DNA of 64,000 bases, taken from the NCBI GenBank assembly GCA_023014485.1, contig JAJOZX010001564.1, positions 705,001 to 769,000 of the forward strand, read 5' to 3'. The notes beneath the pieces were generated by a model that saw only the letters and a program-made list of their open reading frames with translations, had not been told where the DNA came from and did no database searches. Position 1 is the first letter of the stretch; each line of letters opens with the position of its first letter. Shown piece after piece: positions 32,491 through 44,220 of this stretch. The DNA is from Bathynomus jamesi (taxonomy: Eukaryota; Arthropoda; Malacostraca; Isopoda; Cirolanidae). Made by a program: the position numbers and the translations under genes.

Positions 32491-33964
32491 TACGTACATA
32501 TACGTACCATCCACCTTTGGAATGATATTCAATATACAGTAGAAAAAGTAGGAGGGGTACAGAAACGGGGTTGCAGCTATTCGTCTCAGATATCTGAGTT
32601 TCAGGGGATATGTATGACAGTATGAAGGTCAGTTTTCAGAGTTTATAATTTTAATAAACTTTTAATTCAACGCGTTTCAGTTGGTTAGGATGCAGAAATA
32701 AATCTTTGCAAATCAAAATCTATCTCTAAATAAAAAAAAACTTTGCGTGGTTTTGTGCAGAGTTGAGCGGAGTAACAAATATCTTTTTCGCTCAGTCTCC
32801 CGTTACGGTAGGATTTATCAAGATGAGCGGCGTTAAAGATCACGAAGTGATCACAAGCCCTACCCGTAGGGTAAGGAGCTGAATTCACGGCTTATTTTAT
32901 ATAAAAACAAAAGGTTATTCTGGATTTATATCTCAGTTCTTGCAGGAAGATTTTCATGATAAATTATAACTAATAAACCGTTAATACATGTGGGCCAAAA
33001 GTTTTAATATATACGAGTATACTACGAAAATGTCCCGAAATCTGATTAAAAAATACATTAAATGTAAAATTTAGAATTGTTGGGTTTAAAATTCGTAAAA
33101 GAAAATAATGTTGGTTGAAACTAATTTTAAGATAAGAAATCGAGGTATTTCCATAAAGATTAAAGTTATTCTATATTTGTATATTACTTCTTGCAAGAAG
33201 AGTTTCATCATAAATTTTAAGTACGAAACCGTCAATCCAGATGATCCCAGTTTTGTCGCATTTCACACTCACACATACACCTACACATTACTGAAACAAG
33301 AGTGATCCTAAACTTACACATTAAAATACATGTCATACACGTTCCAATAGAAAAATTACGTAATTCTATAAGTAAAGAATTTCACGTTTCGCATACAAAA
33401 GGAAGTAGCTTTACCATCCTTTAATTTCATTTCATAACACAATATTATTGATTCTATTTACAGTATGTTGAATGACCATTTACCATTATTAACAGTCTAA
33501 TGGGGTAACTTGAATTCTTCCGCATACCATCTTTGGTTCTCATTCACAGCGAATATCAAAACACAAAAGTTTTCAGTGAAAACGATTCATTTCATTCTCG
33601 GATATTAATGCAACAAGAACGAATTTATTTCTTGAAAAAATCGTTTTAAAGTTTATATTTTAATAAAAATGTTTATTTCATACTAAACATAAAACACCTC
33701 TTCATCATCATTATTATTATTATTATTGTTTTATTATTATTATTATTAGTATAAGTATAAAAAAATATCCGTTTCAGATTTTATTTATTTATGTATAAAA
33801 TAATGTAAAAAATATCACAACCAAAATATTAGACTACATTTAAAACAAAATTACTTAAAGTTACATACTAAATTTAATTTGTACATACGTGTAAAACACT
33901 TACAAACTAAAACAGACTTTTAAAACACAAAATCATAAATAAAATACATTTAGAGACGAGAGAT
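32491..33964. other. Non-coding 3' flank of HSP70 unit B
   Basis: Counterpart of 1331-2824 in unit A, with scattered substitutions and indels. It contains the shortened, interrupted (ATT)n tract near 33709-33748 and the conserved AATAAA region near 33785. No gene. Confidence 0.6.
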
Positions 33965-35896
33965 TCAATCCACTTCTTCAACGGTAGGTCCTCGAGTTCC
34001 TGAAGTGGCGCCTGAGAATCCGCTTCCATTCCACAGAGCCTGGCATGTCCCCTGGCATACCTCCTGCAGAACAACCCGTTCCTTCATACATCTTCGCCAT
34101 AATGGATTTACGATTTGTTCAATTTCTTTCTGTTTGTGTTCAAATTCTTCTTTCTCCGCTAATTGGTTTAAGTCGAGCCATTTGATTGCCTCATTGCAAG
34201 CATCCAAAGCCCTGTTCCGATCTTCCGCAGACATTTTCTTCTTTACTTTCTCCTCCTCCACTGTTGATTTCACGTTAAGCAGTAAGACTCGAGAGAATTC
34301 TTCGCTATTCTCTCCTTCTGCTTCTCATCGTCGGCTTTATATTGTCTGCCTCATTAACCATTCGTTCGATCTCTTCTTTGCTGAGTCGACTTTTGTCATT
34401 AGTGATGGTAATTTTGTTTTCTTTACCCGTTGATTTGTCGACGCAGACACGTTTAGGATTCCGTTGGCGTCGATGTCGAACGTCACTTCGATCTGAGGAA
34501 CACCTCGTGCAGCAGGAGGAATGCCAGAAAGTTCGAATTTTCCCAGTAAATTATTGTCTTTGTCATGACTCTCTCTCCTTCGTACACCTGGATAAGTACT
34601 TCTGATTGGTTATCCGAATATGTTGTAAGGTTTGAGTTTGTTTGGTCGGGATGGTAGTGTTCCTCTTGATAGAACAGTCATCACTCCTCCTGCCGTTTCA
34701 ATTCCGAGTGAGAGAGGAGCAACGTCTAACAAAAGAAGATCTTGAACAGCCTCCGATTTGTCACCGCTCAAAATAGCGGCTTGAACGGCAGCTCCGTAAG
34801 CAACAGCTTCATCAGGGTTGATAGATTTGTTAAGCTCCTTTCCATTGAAGAGTCCTGAAGGAGTTTCTGAACCCTCGGAATACGCGTCGATCCACCCACA
34901 AGAACGATTTCGTGCATTTGAGACTTATCCAACTTTGCGTCTCTCAAAGCTTTTTCAACTGGTTCAGAGTTCCTCTGAACAAGTCCCCACACAGCTCTTC
35001 GAAACGAGCTCGAGTCACTGATGTATAGAAGTCGATACCTTCGAACAGAGAATCGATCTCAATGTTGGCTTGTGTTGATGAAGAAAGAGTTCGTTTCGCT
35101 CTTTCACAAGCCGTTCTTAAACGTCGCAGTGAACGTTTGTTCTCAGAAAGATCTTTCTTGTGCTTTCTTTTGAATTCTTGAACGAAGTGATTTACCATCG
35201 ATTATCGAAGTCTTCACCACCCAAGTGAGTATCTCCAGCAGTTGATTTTACTTCGAATACGCCATCCTCAATTGATAGAATAGAAACATCGAAAGTGCCT
35301 CCTCCCAGATCAAAGATGAGTACGTTCCTTTCACTTCCAATTTTCTTGTCCAGACCGTAAGCAATGGCTGCTGCTGTTGGTTCATTGATGACTCGGAGTA
35401 CGTTTAGACCAGCGATAACTCCTGCGTCTTTGGTTGCTTGACGCTGAGAATCGTTGAAGTAAGCGGGAACAGTTATCACAGCATCCTTCACTGTTCCTCC
35501 GAGGTACGCTTCTGCAGTCTCCTTCATTTTAGTAAGAACCATCGAAGAAATTTCTTCAGGGTTGAAGGATTTCTCTTCACCTTTGTATTCGACACTGATT
35601 TTGGGTTTCCCTCCATCGCTGATCACTTTGAAGGGCCAGTGTTTCATGTCTGAAGCAACCGATGGTTCATCGAACTTTCTTCCAATCAATCTTTTCGCAT
35701 CGAATACTGTGTTGGTGGGGTTCATTGCCACCTGGTTCTTAGCAGCATCACCAATGAGTCTCTCAGTGTCTGTGAAAGCCACATAAGACGGTGTGGTGCG
35801 GTTTCCTTGGTCGTTAGCGATGATTTCTACTTTACCATGCTGAAACACTCCAACGCAGGAGTAGGTGGTACCCAAATCAATTCCAATCGCTTTCAT
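33965..35896 (-). pseudogene. HSP70 copy B, near full length with many one-base losses
   Basis: The start at 35896 gives [13 protein letters not shown]; the stop at 33965-33967 follows TVEEVD. It differs from copy A by few amino acids over the ATPase domain (for example [11 protein letters not shown] for [11 protein letters not shown]). One-base losses relative to A lie near 35200, 34964, 34849, 34671, 34627, 34561, 34443 and 34276, plus the loss near 34340 shared with A. At least nine breaks in 1.9 kb make it non-functional as read. The excess of single-base losses is what uncorrected long reads also produce, so assembly error must be excluded. Confidence 0.9.
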
Positions 35897-35902
35897 TGTT
35901 TC

Positions 35903-36128
35903 CTGTCAATTAAGAAAATTAATTTAGTATTTAATTCCAATCACTCTCATTTCAAACTCTATTTCTTTATTTTGGTGACTGAAATAATTAATATTAAAAT
36001 TTTTTTAATACTTTTTTAGAAGGAAAAGTCGTGAAATATTTCACATTCATTAAAAATTGTAATTAATAATAGTTTTTATTTGTTAAAAGTATTCTTGAAA
36101 CTGAAATTAAAAGACTGTTATAGTTTAC
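35903..36128 (-). other. Predicted 5' UTR intron of HSP70 copy B
   Basis: Donor GTAAAC from 36128 and acceptor CAG ending at 35903, both as in copy A, with one length difference. Confidence 0.6.
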
Positions 36129-36280
36129 CTTCTTTGAAATGGCGATAACGATTACTCTCAAAATGGTCAGTATCGAAACTTTATCAATACTAATGAATCA
36201 ATTTATGATTGTACAAAGTTCACACCAAGTTTACACACTCTCTCTGAATTGAAAATATGCCAAACTCGAGCGGAGTGCCT

Positions 36281-36327
36281 TTATATACACCTTTGAAAAG
36301 AGGAGAATAGCATAGAATATTCGAGAG
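36281..36327 (-). promoter_or_regulatory. TATA box and proximal heat-shock element of copy B
   Basis: TATA at 36281-36290 (GTGTATATAA on the minus strand) and GAA-ta-TTC-ga-GAG at 36315-36327, one base from the HSF consensus. The layout matches copy A. Confidence 0.6.
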
Positions 36328-36567
36328 AAGTGTTGCCAGATTCTCCAGACAACGAAATTAATAATGCCAATTTTTTATGCCAAATGATGGTGGCATTTTA
36401 CATAAATGAAAATGATGATGCAAATTAAGTAAAAAATACACTAAAACACTTAAAAATAACGTTATATATATATATATATATATATATCAAAATAAAAATG
36501 CCAAATTTTAGAATTTCTGTTTATTTAATTAATGCATTCCGAGAATATCCTGTTAAGATTTGGCACA

Positions 36568-36590
36568 TTCTAGAAAATTCTGGAATATTT
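36568..36590. promoter_or_regulatory. Distal heat-shock element of copy B
   Basis: TTC-ta-GAA-aa-TTC-tg-GAA-ta-TTT: four perfect pentamer cores about 290 bases upstream of the TATA box, with a (TA)n tract (36463-36487) between. This is the ancestral arrangement that the transposon disrupted in copy A. Confidence 0.7.
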
Positions 36591-37095
36591 TTATTCGTTG
36601 TTTTGAAACCAAACCACGTATTTTTAATAAATAAATAAGTAATAAATTATCAGTAAATTAATTACACAGAAAATTTGTCTTTAAAATTATTGATTTTATT
36701 ATTTTAAAATTCGGAAGAAAGACTTCGGGAAAAGGGTCACTTCTGGCAACTCATCAATAAATTTTTTGTCTTACTTCATATGTTGTAAATTAATGTTTAT
36801 TTTCATTTCTCTTTTTGTTTTCTTTCTCTTTTCTTCTCTTTTACCACCGATGGACTTTTCCTCTCATATCATTTGAAGTCAATTGTTTCCCAATTAAAAC
36901 CACGAATTATTCAACATTTAAAAGATAACAAATAACAAGAATGAAAGAACATCATTAAAGATGTCCAACGTAACGTTCAATGTGGATTATGTGATCGAAT
37001 TAACATGGGTCAACACGTGAATGGCAGCCAATTTCAACATTTCTTGTCTTTATAACAAATAAAAATAATCTATGGTAACACATTCTTGATACATC

Positions 37096-37098
<3 letters not shown>
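36591..37098. other. Upstream flank of unit B, with the empty mariner site
   Basis: Counterpart of 8146-8390 plus 9748-10070 in A. The mariner is absent at about 36778. No supported gene. Confidence 0.6.
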
Positions 37099-37128
<30 letters not shown>

Positions 37129-37130
<2 letters not shown>

Positions 37131-37209
37131 CAAACAACCACAGGGAAAAGGAAAAGGAAACACGAAGTCCGAGCGCTTTCCTTTTCCTTTTCCCTGTGGT
37201 TGTTTGCTT
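37129..37209. repeat. Short perfect fold-back between TA tracts
   Basis: aagcaaacaaccacaggg and purine-rich sequence at the left, exact complement at the right (33-base arms), with a 16-base centre containing cacgaagtccgagcgc. The arm ends resemble the outer arms of the PLE-related fold-backs at 41.1, 60.0 and 61.9 kb (cctgtggttgtttgc). Flanked by (TA)n on both sides. Confidence 0.8.
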
Positions 37210-37299
37210 ATTAATAAGATAACGTGTTATTCTGTGATTTTAGTGCATATATATATATATATATATATATGTGTTGTGTGTGTGTGTGTGTGAAATTTA

Positions 37300-37751
37300 G
37301 GATACGGCCGTCTCATTGATAAAACAGTACCCAGTAGAAGACAGAAAGAGAAAAGGAGTAATTATTTGTCCAAGTGTGGCTCAGCCCAATCATCCATTCA
37401 GGGTATGAGTAGCTTGCAGCATTATTGCCAAATGCATTGTTATGGTGAACATACTAACGAGACTTTCGTACATAGTTCAACATCATCGGAAGCAGCAATG
37501 CTTTGTGCTTTCATAATCCAACGAGCGGTTAAATTCATAATCATTTTTATATTTGCACAATCCTTGAATTTTATAGGTGCATGACTCATCAGGAGCAAGA
37601 TGCACCAAAATTTGCATTTCCTCGTCAGAGCACCCCAAATGTTCTGTTCTAATCACAAGTACGTTCATGTAATCTCAGGTTTGCTCCACACAAAGTGAAT
37701 GAAGAACATGGAATATTTGCAATTCCAAACTAATACGAGTATATAAATGCT

Positions 37752-37757
<6 letters not shown>
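37300..37757. other. Upstream flank of unit B, continued
   Basis: Matches 53840-54290 in unit C and, in part, 10070-10495 in unit A. Includes the gtgcatgactcatcagga block near 37580. No gene. Confidence 0.55.
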
Positions 37758-37810
<53 letters not shown>

Positions 37811-38228
37811 GAATGAACTCAGAATGGTCCCCTGAGTTTTTTATGATACACACAGACCGTGCATGGAACAAGGAACTCTTCTGGGCCTTTTTCTTTGATG
37901 TATTCAATCTGACGTGAAGGCAGCGAGTCTTTTGCTTATATTGAGGTTCTAAATGTAGCAGAGCTAGGCTGCTTTAAACCCTAGATCCATGTCCCAAAGC
38001 TGGATCCTGTCTGCTTTGCAGATAGCTGGTGAGGGAAGCTATATTTATGGGACCTCTTTGCGAGTGACCCGTTGCCCACGTCGGGCTAGCATCATGAAAA
38101 AGAAAAACTATGGTATTTGTCATTTACCATTACTTATTCGGACTATAGTGGATTTAATTATCCCAGAAGAGTTCCTTGTTCCATGCATTGTCTGTGTGTA
38201 TCATATATATATATATATGTATATATAT
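37758..38228. mobile_element. MITE-like element with about 45-bp inverted ends in (TA)n
   Basis: tatgatacacacagaccgtg through aactcttctggg at 37838-37883 is repeated as its complement at 38160-38205. The outer parts are (TA)n. About 280 bases of unrelated interior, with no transposase. Probably a non-autonomous TIR element with TA target preference. Confidence 0.6.
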
Positions 38229-38379
38229 ACACCTTACCTTACAGCCTTACAAAGGTTTCGCGTGATGATCTCTCATTTCGCGAAGGTCAAGTTTGTCGCC
38301 ACTCCTCTCGAATTGGCCTGGTGAAGTTTGATTCTTGCGCTCTCCACCTCATATATATATATATATATATATAGTTTCA

Positions 38380-38673
38380 AAGATTGATTTGATATTTCAT
38401 TTATTTCAGAATGGTAATGGCATACAATTTCACCGTAACCTCATTCCACTTCCAAACATGGCGTAACTCATCCGTTCCTGATAGTTAAATAGACACATAT
38501 TGATTTATTTCAGCAATGCGAGGCAGCAGGACAAGGCTTTTCGGAATGTGGATTGAACACTTACACACGAGGCCGATCTCAAAGCTGTTTAGTATCTGAT
38601 CGAAGGGAAATTGCTATCAACAAAATATTTACTGATAACAGTGAAAAACTTTCTCAGAAAATTTCAGAACCGT
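38380..38673. other. Far upstream flank of unit B
   Basis: Matches 57760-57820 plus 58109-58290 in unit C, where a BEL/Pao element and a MITE interrupt it. No supported gene. Gives the empty sites for both of those insertions. Confidence 0.65.
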
Positions 38674-39906
38674 GTACGTTTCAAAAAGAGTTATACAACT
38701 TTAATGTCCTGCCATTTCTTTGTTTTTTAATCTATACCTTTTCTTTTTCAGGTTTTGCTGGTGGTATTCTGATATTTGTTCTCTGGAATTTCTAGCTCCC
38801 TAGCTCAACTATGCCATTGACAGTGGAGCAGAAGACAAAAGTGGTGTCTCTGTGGTATGAGACGAAATCATATGTAGAGACCCGCCGGAGGTTCTGCAGA
38901 GAATTCAATCTCAGAACACGTGTTGGACCAACAAATTGTGACATTCAACGTGTTGTGAAACATTTTGAGGACAAGGGTACAGTGCACAACCAGAGCAAGG
39001 GCAACAGTGGCAGGCCAGCATCAGTAACCAAGAGCCAAGCCAACATCGACGTCGTGCGGGATTCTGTAGTGGACAGTCCCAAGAAGTCCCACCGCCGACG
39101 CTCCCAGGAGCTGGGCATCAAACCAACATCAGTCTGGCGTATCCTCACTAAGGAACTGAAGCTTTTCCCGTACATCATCTCTATTAGGCATAAACCTACT
39201 CAAGATGACATGAGAAAGGGAGTTCACATGTGCAATTGGCTCAGTGACAGGATGGAGCGCTACTCAAACTGGATCAACCTGATCTGGTTCAGTGATGAAG
39301 CCCATTTCCATTTGAGTGGTGCCATCAACAACCACAATAACATTTTATGGGCGAAAACGACCTGAGGAGATCACTGAGAGGTACCTGAAAGGGCCTAAGG
39401 TCACATGCTTCTGCGCCTTCAATGTCAGATGGGGAATGCTAGGGCCTTCCTGCGGAAGCTCTTCAGAAACCGCCTCATTTCCCTGGGTTCCGCTCATGAC
39501 TGGGCACCCCATAGCCCAGACTTGAACCCTCTGGACTACTGGTTCTGGGGGGCTGCCAAGGACTCTGTCTACGCCAACCGCCCTGCCACACTGGACGATC
39601 TGAAGCAGAAAGTATCAGACTACCTCCAGGAAGTGCCCCCTGAGACCTGGAGGAAAGTTGGACAGAACTTAGGAGTCAGGATCAAAGCCTGTCTGAACCG
39701 CGGTGGGGCACACATCGAGAACGTCAATTACAAGGATTTTGCTTAACTCCATTATGCTTAACTGCATTTTGCTTAATTTTGCTTAAACTTACTGCCAAAA
39801 AAATATAATTTCATAAGCTTTCCAAAAATGTTTTGTTCGCGTTCATGAGGTTTCTGGTTCTTTTGTCAATAAACGTTTAAAATTGTATAATTCTTTTTGA
39901 AACGCC

Positions 39907-39909
<3 letters not shown>
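38674..39909 (+). mobile_element. Tc1-like transposon of the DUF4817 type, internally deleted
   Basis: The right end reads gaaacgccctg and its complement CAGGGCGTTTCAAAAAGAATTATAC pairs with gtgtacgtttcaaaaagagttatac at the left. The transposase frame fills the middle. At the right it is followed by a 90-base (TA)n tract. About 1.24 kb, shorter than a full element because of a loss near 39440. Confidence 0.8.
38811..39746 (+). pseudogene. Tc1-like transposase, second catalytic Asp deleted
   Basis: Starts MPLTVEQKTKVVSLWYE with an N-terminal helix-turn-helix domain (residues 1-55), then GNSGRPASVTK and SHRRRSQELGIKPTSVWRIL, a second DNA-binding helix set. IWFSDEAHFHL carries the first catalytic Asp. 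The next block (QDGA...H in relatives) is missing, with sequence jumping from CFCAFNVRWG to NARAFLRKLF. The third Asp is in SPDLNPLDYWFWG. There is a frame change near 39360. Cannot catalyse transposition as read. Confidence 0.8.
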
Positions 39910-39992
<83 letters not shown>

Positions 39993-40004
39993 TATATATA
40001 CACA
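39910..40004. repeat. (TA)n microsatellite
   Basis: About 45 TA units, one of the longest uninterrupted tracts, at the right edge of the Tc1-like element. Confidence 0.95.
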
Positions 40005-41095
40005 CCTCATTAAAGTTCCGTGCGTTGGTCTCTCTTCATATGAAGGTCAAGCTGGTGGCCCCGCCTCTAGGCCTGGATTGGTAGAGGAGCGAGTTGTTCT
40101 CTTGCGTTCTCTTGCGCTGTACTGGCTCATCTGGTACAGTTCTATACATCTGGTACAGTTCTTCCTTTGGAAGCTGGGTAAAAGTCTTGGCCACCTTACA
40201 ACCAAGATATTTCTCTTCAGTGTTAAAGAGGTCCCTTATCGGACCTTTAATTTGGGAACACTGCACATTCTGCCTTTCCTGTTTTCAAACGTTGTTTGGA
40301 TGGTAATTAGGTTTAGTTTGAGGTTGGTACCAATTTTTTTAATAATTTTCCATATGTAGATTATGGTGTACCTCTCTCTTCTTCTTCCCAGGGAGTACAA
40401 ATTTAGTTTACGTAGTCTTTCCCAGTAGTTGGGTTCTTTGCAGCCATCAATCTTGGCTGTGAAATGTCTCTGAGTTTCTTCTAGTTTATTAATTTCTTTC
40501 TTTTTATGTGGGGACGTCAAGACTCAGCAGTATTCAAGTTTTGGTATGATCAGTGTTTTCAATAGGGGAATCATTACTGTCTTGTCCCTTCTTTTGAACG
40601 TTCTTAGTAACTGTCCCGCGACTCTTTTTGCTTTGTTTATCTCTATCTGATTTTGTTTCTTGAATTTCGCATCATCGGTCATTATAACCCCCAAATCGAT
40701 CGCTTTCGTGCTTCTCTGAATTTCCTGTCTAGTGTCTATCTGGAGCATAATATGCAGTCTGTTTAAGTTTCTCATTTCTACCATATCTCAAGAGCTGAAA
40801 TTTCTCGGTGTTAAATGTCATGTTGTCTTCTGATCATTTGTATATTTTGTTCGTGTCTCTCTGCCAAGGTCTCCACCTCACTTGCATCGCTGATTTTTCT
40901 GTTGATCTGTGTATCGTCTACAAAGGATGTTACTATACTGTTGCTGTTTACTCCACTGTCTATGCCTGTCAATATGATAATGAATAGGAGTGGAGCCAGT
41001 ACTGTACCTTGTGGTACTGAGCTGCGTACTTCTGATTCTGATGATGATATACCTTCAATTTTTACGACCTGTAGATATACTGTATATATAGCATG
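40005..41095 (-). mobile_element. LINE fragment (family 2), RT and C-terminal part
   Basis: Minus strand. 40811-41095 encodes RSSVPQGTVLAPLLFIIIL and SFVDDTQINRKI, the RT motifs with catalytic VDD. 40524-40784 and 40236-40520 encode VIPLL-type and YWERLRKLNLYSLGRRRERY, the C-terminal tail shared by jockey/CR1-type LINEs. The 3' end at about 40005-40110 contains gaaggtcaagctgg, also seen at 38285 and 10180. The frame breaks several times. Related copies are at 42354-44220 and 63178-64000. Confidence 0.75.
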
Positions 41096-41275
41096 AATTT
41101 CAAACTTAAACAAGTGAAACGAATGATTGATACAAACCACAAGGAAAAGGAAAAAAATTATTTCAAGGACTTTCGTGTATTCAACAGTACATTTCGTTAT
41201 TCCCTGACGAGGTGTACTGCTAAATACACGAAAGACCTTGGGATAATTTTTTCTTTGTCCATGTAGGTTTGCATC
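41096..41275. repeat. PLE-derived fold-back with hammerhead-like motif
   Basis: Two inverted arms meet near 41200. The left arm runs from gcatgaatttcaaacttaaacaag and the right arm ends cttgtccatgtaggtttgc. No coding. The inner parts carry the CTGACGA...GAAA motif on the plus strand and its degraded partner on the minus strand. (TA)n follows at the right. Confidence 0.7.
41204..41233 (+). ncRNA. Hammerhead-like core in the 41.2 kb fold-back
   Basis: CTGACGA, one G, GTGTA/TACAC hairpin, then GAAA followed by gaccttgg. The left arm carries caaggac, which could pair with gacctt as a stem III. Activity is not shown by sequence alone. Confidence 0.4.
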
Positions 41276-41337
41276 ATATATATATATTATATATATATAT
41301 ATGTATTTGTATATACTGTGTGTATATACAGTATACA

Positions 41338-42245
41338 CAGGGTGTCTCACAACCGGTCTGCCATACTTTGGGGGGTGATTTCGGGGTGATATCGAGTCAA
41401 AAAGTTAATACAACATCGGTGCTATTTCCAAACCGTTCCGGAACTACGGACGTTTTAAGGTGCACGGAAAAAAATAAACGAGAGTATAATCTGATGCATT
41501 TATTGCTACATTTTATGAGATACACCTTATAAATGTTCAAAATGTCCGCCTCGGTTTTCAATGCACAGCCTGGCTTGTTCCAAACAAGAGTCAACTGCCC
41601 ATTGAATCATTTCGGGGTGTTCTCGTATGTAAGCAGCGGCATCCATAATCCGACGGGGTTAGGTCCGGAGATCTCGGGGGCCACGATATTGGACCAGCAC
41701 GACCAATCCAACGATTTTCCTACTCTGATTAAAGTAATCCGTAACATGACGACGAAAATGTGGTAGCGCCCATCGTGCTGAAAGAACATCCTGCGCCTTG
41801 TCTCCAAGGGCACGTCCTCCATCAAAAGCGGCAATTCGTTCGTCAGGAAGTTCAGATAAATATCAGCAATTAATCGTCTTTGATATCCTCAACTGCCGCT
41901 CTGCTGTTACCATCACAGAATCCATAAATGAAATGGATATCAGCGTATTCAGCGGGTGTGAACTGTTGATTCATTTTGATTGTTCACCTTAGCGCAACAC
42001 AGTGTCTCGTACTATCGATCAGAACCAACTGAAAGAAAAAAACTGAGGATTAGTAGATGTAAATTCGGTAACCGAAACTACCGCCAGTGCTGCCATCTGT
42101 CGAATTACACACAAGTAGGGATTTGTTGTTTGCACATGTTAAAACGTCCATAGCTCCGCAACGGTTGGAAATAGCACCTATGTTGTATTAACTTTTTCAC
42201 TCGATATCACCCCCTAAAGTATGGCACACCGGTTGTGAAACATAT

Positions 42246-42247
<2 letters not shown>
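41338..42247 (-). mobile_element. TIR transposon of the Tc1/mariner group, internally deleted
   Basis: Terminal repeats of about 90 bases: cagggtgtctcacaaccgg at the left, its near complement ccggttgtgaaacatattg at the right. Both continue through the ggaaatagcacc region. Minus-strand 41607-41834 encodes FFQHDGRYH, the block that normally reads QHDGAPPH and holds the second catalytic Asp, followed in a shifted frame by PPRSPDLTPSD. Most of the transposase is missing or frameshifted. Flanked by TA-rich sequence. Confidence 0.7.
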
Positions 42248-42287
<40 letters not shown>

Positions 42288-42353
42288 GTGTGTGTGTGTG
42301 TGTGTTTGTGTGTGTGTATGTGTGTGTGTGTGTGTATATATATACATATATAT
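42248..42353. repeat. (TA)n/(GT)n microsatellite
   Basis: Alternating GT and TA blocks of about 100 bases. Confidence 0.9.
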
Positions 42354-44220
42354 CAGTAAGATCGTACCTCTCATAACTAATAGACCATTATAAGAATTTC
42401 ATTGATGCACTCGAAAACATTGATAATTATGATTTAATATATATTAACTTTCAAAAAGGCACTCGACAATTGTGATTTGTGTGGGAAAATAAATCTATAA
42501 CTTCCTCAAAGAACGGCAAGTCGTTGCTCTACAAAGAATATGGTGAAAATCAGAGGTAGCCTGCGTAGCTCAGTACCACAACTATTCATAATCATTCTAA
42601 CGAATACAGACAATGAAATTACCAATGATAGTACAGCAACATCCTTTCCTATTCACACAAAAATCAGGATGAAAATAAGGAACCAAGATGATATAGAATC
42701 TCTACAAACGAACACAAACAGAATTTAAAGATGGCAGAAGGCAACACAATGAAATTTAGCACCGAATGGGATATTTCAATTCTTAAGATATGGAAAAAGT
42801 GAGTAACTGAAATCCATCGACTATTTTGTCCTAAATGGACAAGAAAGTCAGAGAAACTCTAAAGCAAAAGATTTACGTGTTAAAATAACCGTCGACGCGA
42901 AATTTGAAACACAAAATAAGATAGCGATAAACAAAACCAAAAGAATGACTCGACAGATACTGAGAACCTTTAAAAGAAGAGACAGGAATATAATGGTTAT
43001 CTTTTTGAGACCACTGATCATACCCAAACTAGATTATTGCTCATCCTTAATGTCGCCATATACAGGGTGGGCGGAAAGTAGCTCCCTATTTTGAATTGGT
43101 AAAAAAACACGTATATTATCCATTTATTTCAGAAGAAATAATATGAAAAGGTAGGCATACATGGTAGGTTTTCTCTAAAATTCAATGTGGGCTCCAACTC
43201 TTTCCACCAGCTTCTGGAGCCGCCCAGGAATGGCGTCCACTGACTTTAGCAGGAAACTCCGGGGGATGGAGGACATGACTTCCCGAATTCGGTCCTCCAG
43301 TTCTTCCAATGTCCTCGGTTTGGTGCGGTAGACTTCTTCCTTTACCCACCCCCAAAGAAAGAAGTCGCACGGTGTCAAGTCGGGGCTCCTGGCTGGCCAT
43401 TGATGTGGACCACGACGACCCATCCAACGCCCAGGGAAGTGGGCATCCAGCCACTCACGGACAACAATGGCCAGCCAGGAGCCCCGACTTGACACCGTGC
43501 GACTTCTTTCTTTGGGGGTGGGTAAAGGAAGAAGTCTACCGCACCAAACCGAGGACATTGGAAGAACTGGAGGACCGAATTTGGTAAGTCATGTCCTCCA
43601 TCCAGCCGGAGTTCCTGCTAAAGTCAGTGGACGCCATTCCTGGGCGGCTCCAGAAGCTGGTGGAAAGAGTTGGAGCCCACATTGAATTTTAGAGAAAACC
43701 TACCATGTATGCCTACCTTTTCATATTATTTCTTCTGAAATAAATGGATAATATACGTATTTTTTTACCAATCCAAAATAGGGAGCTACTTTCCGCCCAC
43801 CCTGTATATATAAGACATTAGGCATTAGAGAATTTAGAGAAACTTGACAGCCAAAATTAATGGATGCAATTAACTAAATTGCTGGGAAAGGATTGCATCA
43901 ATTAAATCTATACTCTCTGGAAAGAAAAAGAGAGGTACATCATAATTTACACATGGAAAATAATTGATAAAGCAGTTCTTAATCTCAATTTAAACCCTTC
44001 AACCATTCAAACAAAAGTGGAAAACAGAAAAGGCAAAATGAGTAGTGTTCCCAAATGAAAAGCTAGACAAGGAACATCGTCAACTCTGAAGGTTTTCAGA
44101 ATGCCAAAACTACTTTATCAGTTGCCCGAAGAACTTCGAAACATGAATGGTGTCACTGTGGAAGTCTTCAAAAGAAAATAAGACACCTGGGTGAGCTTGG
44201 TTTTAGTGTGTACAATACCA
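42354..44220 (+). mobile_element. LINE family 2 copy, split by a palindromic element
   Basis: 42540-42728 encodes KIRGSLRSSVPQLFIIIL and SFPIHTKIRMKI. These are RT blocks in which the stretch after VPQ is shortened and the FADDTKI active site reads FPIHTKI, so RT is inactive. After 43804 the C-terminal tail continues: LNLYSLERKREVHH, LLYQLPEELRNMNG and VFKRK. The copy is nearly identical to 63178-64000 and shares both defects. Interrupted at 43063-43804. Confidence 0.7.
43063..43804. mobile_element. Palindromic Tc1-like element (two inverted transposase tails)
   Basis: 742 bases, starting CAGGGTGGGCGGAAAGTAG at a TA and ending with its complement before TA. The arms of roughly 340 bases are inverted copies, each encoding the end of a transposase: WPARSPDLTPCDFFLWGWVKEE, RTLEELEDRI and LQKLVERVGAHIEF. 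The first two catalytic Asp residues are absent from both arms. The centre near 43400-43460 is asymmetric. The paralogous LINE at 63911-63940 has only (TA)n here, giving the empty site. Confidence 0.85.

Noticed and set aside
37129..37209. Rho-independent-type terminator hairpin
   Set aside because: Not a bacterial context; the palindrome belongs to a repeated PLE-related family in TA tracts.
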